This document shows, piece after piece, positions 16,918 through 22,924 of a DNA stretch of 25,696 nucleotides (position 1 is the stretch's first letter; each line of letters begins with the position of its first letter). The stretch comes from Bacteroidales bacterium M5 (lineage in GTDB: Bacteria; Bacteroidota; Bacteroidia; Bacteroidales; Muribaculaceae), in the NCBI GenBank assembly GCA_001689535.1, contig LUJP01000044.1, positions 1 to 25,696 on the forward strand. The letters are read 5' to 3'. Below the pieces are notes generated by a model. That model saw nothing but the letters and a program-made list of their open reading frames with translations, was not told where the DNA came from and did not search any database. The position numbers and the translations under genes were made by a program.

Positions 16918-17499
16918 TCAGAGCATGGCAAGAGCCTTTTTGATAGCGGTCTCCACCTTTGCGGCAGGATCGGCGTCGAATATTTTTTTGAGCACTTTCT
17001 GGGCTGCTGGACGTGGAAATCCGAGCATGACCAGAGCGGCAAGGGCTTCTTCGAATACTTCTGAGGTGCTTTCGGTCTGGATAAATAACGTATCTCCGGA
17101 TGGTTTTATTTTGTCGCGGAGGTCCACAATCACCCTCTGGGCGGTCTTTGTGCCGATTCCCTTGACATTTTTGAGCTTGAGATGGTCGCCGGATATAATA
17201 ACACCTTCGAGTTCCGGGGCGGGTATGGATGAGAGAATCATGCGGGCCGTATTGGCTCCTACGCCCGACACTCCGAGGAGCAGCCTGAAGAGGCTACGCT
17301 CCTGCTCGTTGATGAAGCCGTAGAGCTGGTGGGTGTCCTCGCGAATCACTTCGTGCACGAGAAGGCGTGCCTGATTCTGTCCCTCAAGGGCGGTGAACGC
17401 CGGGAGGGTGATGTTGAGGAGATAGCCAACACCGTGGCAGTCAATCACGGCGTAAGTGGGGGTGAGTTCGGCCACCGGGCCCGAAATGTATTCAATCAT
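16918..17499 (-). CDS. ruvA: Holliday junction helicase subunit RuvA
   Basis: RuvA binds four-way DNA junctions as a tetramer and loads the RuvB motor for branch migration in recombination repair. At 193 aa the protein is full length. Domain I is an OB-fold at about 1-62 (MIEYISGPVAEL, GVGYLLNITLPAF). Domain II has two helix-hairpin-helix motifs: LLLGVSGVGANTARMIL near 73-89 and LKNVKGIGTKTAQRVIVDL near 108-126. Domain III, the RuvB-contacting three-helix domain, occupies about 150-193 (EEALAALVMLGFPRPAAQKVLKKI). The ATG at 17499 gives the exact family N-terminus. A TATATTTG box lies 25 bp upstream. sprA follows, and the absence of a promoter box in between suggests read-through. Confidence 0.97.
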   Translation of the reverse strand: MIEYISGPVAELTPTYAVIDCHGVGYLLNITLPAFTALEGQNQARLLVHEVIREDTHQLYGFINEQERSLFRLLLGVSGVGANTARMILSSIPAPELEGVIISGDHLKLKNVKGIGTKTAQRVIVDLRDKIKPSGDTLFIQTESTSEVFEEALAALVMLGFPRPAAQKVLKKIFDADPAAKVETAIKKALAML

Positions 17500-17524
17500 T
17501 GCTTTCTACTGGATTTTTACCGTG

Positions 17525-17532
17525 CAAATATA
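17525..17532 (-). promoter_or_regulatory. -7 box for ruvA(-sprA)
   Basis: Minus-strand TATATTTG matches TAnnTTTG exactly and lies 25 bp upstream of the ruvA ATG. It is in the 69-bp divergent gap shared with the pseudouridine synthase gene, about 22 bp from the opposite-strand box. No clear upstream TTTG element was seen. Confidence 0.5.
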
Positions 17533-17553
17533 CTCCAATCGGGTGGAAATATC

Positions 17554-17561
17554 TAATTTTG
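17554..17561 (+). promoter_or_regulatory. -7 box for the pseudouridine synthase gene
   Basis: Plus-strand TAATTTTG matches TAnnTTTG and ends 7 bp before the ATG at 17569. If it is used, transcription would start at or within a few bases of the start codon, giving a leaderless or nearly leaderless message. Confidence 0.45.
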
Positions 17562-17568
17562 CGGGAGT

Positions 17569-18246
17569 ATGGAAGTAGTTTACGAAGACAATCACATAAT
17601 AATAGTGAACAAGCGCCCGGGCGAGATAGTGCAGGGCGACAAGACCGGCGACGAACCGCTGTCGGAAACGGTAAAGAAATATCTCAAGGAAAAGTACCAG
17701 AAGCCGGGCAATGTGTTCTGCGGGGTGGTGCACCGTCTTGACCGCCCGGTGTGGGGTCTGGTGGTGTTTGCAAAGACCTCCAAGGCCCTGGCGCGGCTTA
17801 ACGAGATGTTCCGAGACGGGAAGGTGAGGAAGACTTACTGGGCCGTGACCCGCAACCGTCCGCCCAAGCAGTCCGACCGTCTGGTGCACTACATCACCAC
17901 CACCGAGCGCAACAACAAGAGCTATGCTTCGCTGCAGCCTAAGAAGAGCGCGAAAGAGGCAGTGCTGAGTTACAGCCTGATAGGTGCGTCGGACCGTTAT
18001 AATCTGCTAGAGGTGAATCTGGAGACGGGCCGCAAGCATCAGATACGCGTGCAGCTGTCGGCAGTGGGTTGTCCGATAAAAGGCGATCTGAAATATGGCG
18101 ACAAGCGCAGCAACCCTGACGGTAGCATATCGCTACAGGCCCACCGCATAGAATTCGAGCATCCGGTGAGTCACGAGCATATCGACGTGACGGCACCGGT
18201 GCCGGAGGATAATTTGTGGCAGGCGTTGGCCGGGAGCGTCAAATGA
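17569..18246 (+). CDS. RluA-family RNA pseudouridine synthase
   Basis: Isomerises uridine to pseudouridine in RNA; the target (rRNA or tRNA) cannot be told from sequence. It has 225 aa and no S4 domain, as in the short RluA/TruC-like members. The N-terminus reads YEDNHIIIVNKRPGEIVQGD, the usual first strands. HRLDRPVWGLVVFAKT at 55-70 contains the catalytic Asp58 in the RLD motif, with PVWG in place of the more common PTSG. The third family block, LETGRKHQIRVQLSAVGCPI and GDLKYG, lies near 151-180. It is the only + strand gene between 1918 and 22925 and is divergent from ruvA across 69 bp. The spacing to the -7 box suggests a leaderless transcript. A composite hairpin element lies just past its stop. 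Confidence 0.93.
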   Translation: MEVVYEDNHIIIVNKRPGEIVQGDKTGDEPLSETVKKYLKEKYQKPGNVFCGVVHRLDRPVWGLVVFAKTSKALARLNEMFRDGKVRKTYWAVTRNRPPKQSDRLVHYITTTERNNKSYASLQPKKSAKEAVLSYSLIGASDRYNLLEVNLETGRKHQIRVQLSAVGCPIKGDLKYGDKRSNPDGSISLQAHRIEFEHPVSHEHIDVTAPVPEDNLWQALAGSVK

Positions 18247-18262
18247 GGGATATAAAAATTGG

Positions 18263-18387
18263 GATGTCGCAAAACTGCGAAAAGTAGGGCTGTTCCATGG
18301 AACAGCCGCTGGCAAATACATCATTGTCAGCGGCTGCACGAGCGTGCAGCCCTACAATCTGAACGGTTTTGCAAGTTTCGCACCATC
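18263..18387. repeat. Composite extragenic hairpin element (copy A)
   Basis: Between the convergent stops of the pseudouridine synthase and tatA genes lies a nested inverted-repeat element. 18288-18307 is a perfect 20-bp palindrome, GGCTGTTCCATGGAACAGCC. 18332-18351 is a 9-bp stem (GGCTGCACG/CGTGCAGCC) closed by AG. Between them GCTGGCA and TGTCAGC pair with one mismatch. GTAGGGCTG (18284-18292) and CAGCCCTAC (18347-18355) form outer ends, and weaker complementarity continues outwards to about 18263 and 18387. No T-tract adjoins the hairpins, so this is not a standard terminator, although its position between convergent genes would suit transcript-end processing. Confidence 0.75.
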
Positions 18388-18422
18388 CATTTGGAGAGGG
18401 GATGAACCGGTGGAATCTGCGG

Positions 18423-18608
18423 TCAGTCGTGTTGTTTTTTGTCGGAATCGGCAGGGTCGTTGAGGCCTTCTTTGAAGTTGCGGACGCCTTTGCCGAGGCC
18501 TTTCATCAGCTCGGGAATCTTGCGGCCTCCGAAAAATAGGAGTACGACAAGGCATATCACTAAAATTTCGGGAAGGCCTAAGCCTCCTAAAAACAGAAAT
18601 ATCGGCAT
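18423..18608 (-). CDS. tatA: TatA/TatE-type twin-arginine translocase subunit
   Basis: Small single-span protein (61 aa) that forms the protein-conducting assembly of the Tat pathway, which exports folded, often cofactor-bearing proteins. The family pattern is complete: a short N-terminus, the membrane helix LPEILVICLVVLLFF at about 12-26, the FGGRKIPEL hinge at 26-34 and the amphipathic helix MKGLGKGVRNFKEGLND at 35-51, then a charged tail. The length is close to typical Bacteroidetes TatA. No tatC lies in the window. It is the last of four closely spaced minus-strand genes, two of which encode proteins with twin-arginine motifs, so the local context suggests a subunit co-expressed with its cargo. 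It starts 31 bp after the stop of the membrane protein gene upstream. Confidence 0.95.
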   Translation of the reverse strand: MPIFLFLGGLGLPEILVICLVVLLFFGGRKIPELMKGLGKGVRNFKEGLNDPADSDKKQHD

Positions 18609-18639
18609 ATAGTTGTGATTTGGTATGACAGGATGGTGA

Positions 18640-19164
18640 TTAATCCTTGTGAAGGCGCGTCAGGCAGTTGATTGCAAGCCATCCTCCGAAAATCTGAATC
18701 AGAATTCCGGGAAGTCCGAGGCGGAAGTCGGCGACAGCGGCGTGAAAGCTTGAGGTGTAGGCCCACTCGGCAAGAGAACCGAACAGCTGGTAGAACAGAA
18801 CCACAGCTGCTACCATAAACAGTCCGGGACGGCGAGTGCGTGTCGAGGCATATCCGGCCGCTGCTGCAAGAAGCACCGATTTGGTGAGTATGGCCGGAAG
18901 GACGGCGGGAGCCGGCATTCCGAACAAGGCGCAGTTGATGAGAGGTGACGCTATGGCGGTGAGGATACCCACACGCCACCCGAATGCAAATGCGCCGATA
19001 AGGGTGAAGAAATAGATGGGGAGAAGAATCATTCCACCCTGCGGAACAAGATGGCATATCTGGGGTAAAACGACGTTTCCGGCGATGAATGCCAGTGCGA
19101 GCAGATATGTGCGGCGGGAGGCGAATGTGAGGGCTCCCGGGGCGTATAATGTTGAAGTGTTCAT
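18640..19164 (-). CDS. Polytopic membrane protein resembling an ECF transporter S component
   Basis: A 174-aa inner-membrane protein with about five hydrophobic segments. The pattern LPQICHLVPQGGMILLPIYFFTLIGAFAFG, then WRVGILTAIASPLINCALFGMPAP, recalls the substrate-binding S components of energy-coupling-factor vitamin transporters (small, six or fewer spans, Gly/Pro-rich loops), and I have met similar Bacteroidetes proteins annotated so. No ECF ATPase or T component is in the window; S components often share a distant ECF module. Sited 39 bp after the aldo/keto reductase gene and 31 bp before tatA, it belongs to the same transcription unit by spacing. It may import or retain a small cofactor or substrate for the reductase module, but this is only contextual. 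A plain unknown membrane protein remains possible. Confidence 0.65.
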   Translation of the reverse strand: MNTSTLYAPGALTFASRRTYLLALAFIAGNVVLPQICHLVPQGGMILLPIYFFTLIGAFAFGWRVGILTAIASPLINCALFGMPAPAVLPAILTKSVLLAAAAGYASTRTRRPGLFMVAAVVLFYQLFGSLAEWAYTSSFHAAVADFRLGLPGILIQIFGGWLAINCLTRLHKD

Positions 19165-19203
19165 AGATTTAAAAAACGGTGTTCGGTTGTTGTTTATTGT
19201 CTA

Positions 19204-20646
19204 TTATAAAGTGCCTTGCTTGAGATGCTCCACAAAATTGTCGATGCGTGCCATCTCCGCAGGAATGTTGATCTGCTGGGGGCAGTGTTCCACACATTTC
19301 TTGCATCCGATACAGTGATTGGCCTGGCGGAGCTTCGGAACGCTCCGGTCGTAGCCTATGAGGAATGCGCGACGGGCTTCGCGATAATTCTCGGCCTGGG
19401 CATTTTCAGGAACGTTGCCCTGGTTGACACATTTGTTGTAGTGCAGAAGCACACCGGGTATATCCAGACCGTAGGGGCAGGGCATACAGTATTTGCAGTC
19501 GTTGCAGGGCACGGTGGGGAACTGCACCATTATGTCGGCTGTATCGTAGAGGAACTGCATCTCTTCTTCGGAGAGGGGCTTCAGAGGACAGAATGAGCGA
19601 AGGTTGTCCTCGAGATGTTCCATATAGGTCATGCCGCTCAGGACGGTGAGCACTCCCGGATGAGTTCCGGCATAGCGGAAGGCCCATGAGGCCACGGAGC
19701 GTTCGGGTTCACGCTGCTTGAGGCGTGCGGCCACATGGTCGTGGACCTTCGAGAGGCGGCCGCCAAGGAGAGGCTCCATGATAACTGCCGGAATACCACG
19801 TTTCTCAAGTTCGGTGTAGAGGTATTCGGCATCGGTGTTGCGCGGATTTAATTCCTTGGCATGCTTCCAGTCCAGGTAGTTGAGCTGGATCTGGACGAAA
19901 TCCCATTTGTATTTGTCGTGCTGGGATAGCAGATAGTCGAACACGCGCACATCGCCGTGGTAAGAGAATCCGAGATTGCGTATGTGTCCGGCCTCACGTT
20001 CCTTCACCAGAAAGTCGAGCATGCCGTTATCGATGTATCGGCCGTTGAACGGAGGCATTCCGTCGCCGTCCGAACCGCCCATGCCTACGGCATGCAGTAA
20101 CAAGTAGTCGATATGGTCGGTGCGCAGATACTTGAACGAGTTTCGATACATTTCCATCGACGCCTCGCGGCTCCAGGTATCGGTAGCGAAGTTGGACAGC
20201 TTGGTGGCTATGAAGTATTTGTCGCGCGGATGGCGTGACAGCGCTATTCCTGTAGCTTCTTCGGAGCGTCCCTTGCAGTAGGCGGGGGATGTGTCGAAGT
20301 AATTCACACCATGGGCTATGGCTTTGTCGACAAGGGCGTTGACGGTCTCCTGGTCGATTTCATCCTCTCCTTCAGTGCCGTTGGCAACGGGGCGCGTGGG
20401 CCAGCGCATGCAGCCGTAACCGAGAAGCGACACGCTGTCGCCGGTCGAAGGGTTGACACGATAGGTCATTTTATCTGTGGGAATCGGAGCGTTGGATGTG
20501 CCTTCGGCAGAGACGGCCGACGCATCTTCCTTGCGGGCGCATCCGGCAATTGAGAGTCCGGTTACAGCTCCCGCTCCCAATCCGAGTTTCCGCAGGAATT
20601 CGCGGCGTCCTATCGCCGCCTGTGTATGGTTAAGATCCTTTTTCAT
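19204..20646 (-). CDS. Tat-exported aldo/keto reductase lipoprotein with C-terminal ferredoxin domain
   Basis: A 480-aa aldo/keto reductase fused to a ferredoxin-like domain. I start it at the ATG at 20646, not at the longer upstream frame (20736), because this ATG overlaps the preceding stop as ATGA and puts the export signal at the N-terminus. The signal has the twin arginine GRREFLRK (Arg14, Arg15), a hydrophobic core GLGAGAVTGLS and a lipobox IAGC with Cys36, suggesting a Tat-exported lipoprotein. The AKR tetrad is complete: Asp118, Tyr123 (DTSPAY), Lys149 (ATKL) and His185 (LLLHAVG). The C-terminal third has two cysteine clusters, CNDCKYCMPCP and CIGCKKCVEHCP, for two iron-sulfur clusters. 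Substrate is unknown. Since NAD(P)H is absent outside the cytoplasm, electrons may come through the clusters from the gene product just upstream; a cofactor loaded before Tat export is the alternative. Confidence 0.9.
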   Translation of the reverse strand: MKKDLNHTQAAIGRREFLRKLGLGAGAVTGLSIAGCARKEDASAVSAEGTSNAPIPTDKMTYRVNPSTGDSVSLLGYGCMRWPTRPVANGTEGEDEIDQETVNALVDKAIAHGVNYFDTSPAYCKGRSEEATGIALSRHPRDKYFIATKLSNFATDTWSREASMEMYRNSFKYLRTDHIDYLLLHAVGMGGSDGDGMPPFNGRYIDNGMLDFLVKEREAGHIRNLGFSYHGDVRVFDYLLSQHDKYKWDFVQIQLNYLDWKHAKELNPRNTDAEYLYTELEKRGIPAVIMEPLLGGRLSKVHDHVAARLKQREPERSVASWAFRYAGTHPGVLTVLSGMTYMEHLEDNLRSFCPLKPLSEEEMQFLYDTADIMVQFPTVPCNDCKYCMPCPYGLDIPGVLLHYNKCVNQGNVPENAQAENYREARRAFLIGYDRSVPKLRQANHCIGCKKCVEHCPQQINIPAEMARIDNFVEHLKQGTL

Positions 20647-22136
20647 ACGGTTTTGTGAATTTCGTGTCCTTCTACATAGATGGCGCTGAACGGACGCGCC
20701 GGGCAAAGATTCTCGCAGGCGCCGCAGCCGATACAACGCTCTTCGTTGACAACGGGGATTTTGCGTGAATCAGGATTAGCGGGATCGGAGGCCACCATCA
20801 TTATGGCTCCTGTGGGGCAATGGCGGGCGCAGTTGCCGCAGTCAACATCGTCGGTGAGCACAACGCAATTGTCCTTGATCCAGACAGCGTGGCCGATCTG
20901 AGTGGATGATTTCTCGGGAAGATCAATCTTCACTATCGCTCCGGCGGGACACACTTCCGAGCATCTGGTGCATTCGGGGCGGCAATATCCGCGTTCATAA
21001 CTCGATTCGGGCTGCATGAAACGGTCGAGTGATGTGGAAGGGCGCAAAACGCCGTTAGGACATGCCGCTACACACAGCTGACATGCCGTGCAGTGCTGCG
21101 CGAGATGGCGGAGGCCCCTGGCTCCCGGAGGAACAATGGGGGTGTTGCGTGCCGGGATTTTCTTATCTTCGATTACAGCCAGACCACCGTCCACTTTCTT
21201 TTCCTGGGCCTTGAGGGCTGCTGTTCCGGCAGCGACTGCCGAGGTGATGATGAATGTGCGGCGCGAGGTCGATTCGGGGGCAGCTCCTTTAGCGTCCACA
21301 GGCTTGCCTTGCACAGAAGCTTTCCGGCGGGTATAGGAAATGGCTCCCTGATGACACTTTCCGATGCAGTCCATGCAGGCAACGCAGCGTGAATAGTCTA
21401 TTGTGTGGTTCTTAGAGTCGATGCAAGAAGCCTTGCAGTTGCGCGCGCAGAGGCCGCAGCCGTTGCAGCGAGATGTGTCGATTACGGGCCGCAGCCATGA
21501 AAAGCGGGCGAGGAATCCGAGGACTGTGCCGACGGGGCAGATGGTGTTGCAGTATGTACGGCCGTTTCGCCAGGCAAGCACAGCAAGAACCACAAGCGAG
21601 ACTACAGCTACCGTAAATACGGGCCAGCTACGCACCCACACCTCAGTTCGGTAAAACGCATAGCTGTCGGCCGACTCGGCAGCCGAGGCCAATAGATTGT
21701 TTGCCGCAGCCCATACGGGCCCCAGGAGGTTCTGGACTATGCGTCCGTAAGCACTGTAAGGTGCAAACAGGGCTACCACCCATCCCAGGCCGGCCAGAAA
21801 GGCTATGACCAGAAGCGCGAGCATTCCATAGCGCAGAGCGTTGAGGGCTTTTGAATAGCGGTAACGGTTTTTACGGGCGCGGCGACCCAGAGCGGCAAAG
21901 CCGTCCTGCATTACTCCCAGCGGACAGATTACCGAGCAGTAGATGCGTCCGAATATGAGAGTCAGCACAACGAGTGCTGCTACCACTCCCACATTCAGCG
22001 CCAGCAACGCGGGCAGAAACTGGATTTTGGCCATCCAGCCGAGCCATGTATGCGTCGTCCCGGTGAAATCGAGAAAAAGAAGCGTTATGCCTGTGATGAA
22101 TATCAAGGCCAACGCAACACGGATTTTTCGTAACAT
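20643..22136 (-). CDS. NapH-NapG-like fused membrane iron-sulfur protein with internal Tat motif
   Basis: A 497-aa electron-transfer protein. The N-terminal half is NapH-like: four membrane spans (about 8-25, 40-62, 101-124, 172-189), CSVICP at 67-72 and CNTICP at 196-201 (CxxxCP), and two ferredoxin motifs, CNGCGLCARNC from 224 and CVACMDCIGKC from 251. Residues 291-310 then read SRRTFIITSAVAAGTAALKA, a twin-arginine motif plus hydrophobic segment in the middle of the chain. The C-terminal part is NapG-like, with four clusters: CTACQLCVAACP (349), CRPECTRCSEVCP (385), Cys424 with CGNCARHCP (433) and CIGCGACENLCP (468). In nitrate reductase systems NapH and NapG are separate quinol-oxidising partners. 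Here no nap reductase is present; the ATGA-coupled next gene is an aldo/keto reductase, its likely electron partner. A -7 box lies 56 bp upstream. Confidence 0.9.
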   Translation of the reverse strand: MLRKIRVALALIFITGITLLFLDFTGTTHTWLGWMAKIQFLPALLALNVGVVAALVVLTLIFGRIYCSVICPLGVMQDGFAALGRRARKNRYRYSKALNALRYGMLALLVIAFLAGLGWVVALFAPYSAYGRIVQNLLGPVWAAANNLLASAAESADSYAFYRTEVWVRSWPVFTVAVVSLVVLAVLAWRNGRTYCNTICPVGTVLGFLARFSWLRPVIDTSRCNGCGLCARNCKASCIDSKNHTIDYSRCVACMDCIGKCHQGAISYTRRKASVQGKPVDAKGAAPESTSRRTFIITSAVAAGTAALKAQEKKVDGGLAVIEDKKIPARNTPIVPPGARGLRHLAQHCTACQLCVAACPNGVLRPSTSLDRFMQPESSYERGYCRPECTRCSEVCPAGAIVKIDLPEKSSTQIGHAVWIKDNCVVLTDDVDCGNCARHCPTGAIMMVASDPANPDSRKIPVVNEERCIGCGACENLCPARPFSAIYVEGHEIHKTV

Positions 22137-22191
22137 ACGGAAAATGATAAATTGCTATGGTTAAATAAATAAAGTGACGAATGACTGGTTG

Positions 22192-22199
22192 CAAATATA
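22192..22199 (-). promoter_or_regulatory. -7 box for the iron-sulfur/AKR/tatA operon
   Basis: Minus-strand TATATTTG is an exact TAnnTTTG match, 56 bp before the ATG at 22136, in an AT-rich stretch of the 165-bp gap after merR. It would give a leader of roughly 45-50 bases. TTTTTG lies upstream of it but closer than the usual -33 spacing. Confidence 0.45.
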
Positions 22200-22301
22200 A
22201 GTAAATCCCTGCAAAAACGTCTGCACTATATCCCTTGAAAATCTACCATTATTACAGATATTGCCACGTTAATGCGGAAATAGCGGAGGGCAGGCCGACT
22301 A

Positions 22302-22637
22302 TCAGCGGAGGGAGTGGAGGGCGGCGAGCATCTGCTCTATGTTTGAGCGCATGGCGAGAAGGCGCTGCACCGTCTTGTGGCGACGCTCAATGCCTTTGGG
22401 ATTGGAGCGTATCTGTTCCTGGGCGGCCTCAAGTTTCAGTCCGCAGTCCTTGACCAGATAGTGGATCATGGAGATTTTTTCGATGTCGGCAGCAGTGTAG
22501 AAACGTATGCCGGTCTTGCTGCGGCGCGGCTTTATGACCGTGAACCTGCTTTCCCAGAACCGTAGGGTGGATGCGGGGATATGAAGCAGTTCGGCCACTT
22601 CGCTTATTTTGTAGAATTTTTTATCGAGTTCGTCCAT
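22302..22637 (-). CDS. Small MerR-family DNA-binding regulator
   Basis: A 111-aa transcription regulator with an N-terminal winged-helix MerR domain: KISEVAELLHIPASTLRFWESRF near 10-32, then the wing and second helix pair IRFYTAADIEKISMIHYLVKDCG. A C-terminal dimerisation helix ends the protein, with no metal- or ligand-binding domain and a single cysteine, so it is not a classic mercury or oxidant sensor. I use the ATG at 22637; a longer frame reaching 22811 would add 58 residues without family resemblance and run through a repeat element and the promoter region. A MerR gene near alaS is, as far as I recall, common in Bacteroidetes. It could control the iron-sulfur operon 165 bp downstream, but nothing in the sequence proves this. 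Tandem -7 boxes lie upstream. Confidence 0.9.
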   Translation of the reverse strand: MDELDKKFYKISEVAELLHIPASTLRFWESRFTVIKPRRSKTGIRFYTAADIEKISMIHYLVKDCGLKLEAAQEQIRSNPKGIERRHKTVQRLLAMRSNIEQMLAALHSLR

Positions 22638-22676
22638 GGCATTCCGGTCAAAAATTACCTGTGTTTCTTTGTGTTG

Positions 22677-22692
22677 CAAAAATACAAAAATA
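22677..22692 (-). promoter_or_regulatory. Tandem -7 boxes upstream of merR
   Basis: On the minus strand the octamer TATTTTTG occurs twice back to back (22692-22685 and 22684-22677). Both match TAnnTTTG, 39 and 47 bp before the ATG at 22637. This supports the shorter merR start, because the longer frame would place the promoter inside the coding region. Confidence 0.45.
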
Positions 22693-22736
22693 AGGCTAAT
22701 TTTGCACACTGATTCCGGCCGGAAAATTTTCGGTTG

Positions 22737-22856
22737 TTTTGCAATACAGGCAAATGGAGGGTTGCTCCATGAAGTGTCTGATGCTAAGATGTTGGTTACC
22801 AACGGATGCACGAGCGTGCATTCCTACGGGTTGGACGATAATCTGAGTTTCGCGAC
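22737..22856. repeat. Composite extragenic hairpin element (copy B, degenerate)
   Basis: Homologous in order to copy A at 18263-18387. The left part has GGGTTGCTCCATGAAGTG, a decayed CCATGG palindrome. The right part has ATGCACG/CGTGCAT closed by AG at 22806-22821, then TTCCTAC. The outer right flank GAGTTTCGCGACA matches AAGTTTCGCACCA in copy A. It lies between divergent merR and alaS and ends about 70 bp before the alaS start. Confidence 0.65.
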
Positions 22857-22924
22857 ACTATCGGATATACGACCGGAATGGAGAAAAAACGCAATAAATA
22901 CAGATACTTAAATAATATTTTCCA

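Noticed and set aside
18284..18355. Rho-independent terminator between the pseudouridine synthase and tatA genes
   Set aside because: The hairpins are strong but no T-tract follows on either strand, so I annotate them as a repeat element only.
20647..20736. Thirty-codon N-terminal extension of the aldo/keto reductase
   Set aside because: It lies within the coding end of the upstream iron-sulfur gene, would hide the twin-arginine signal, and the internal ATG overlaps the upstream stop as ATGA.
20643..22136. Periplasmic nitrate reductase (nap) operon member
   Set aside because: The architecture is NapH/NapG-like, but no NapA, NapB or NapD gene is present and the coupled gene is an aldo/keto reductase.
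22638..22811. 58-codon N-terminal extension of the MerR protein
   Set aside because: It crosses tandem -7 boxes and a repeat element, and MerR homologues start near the ATG at 22637.
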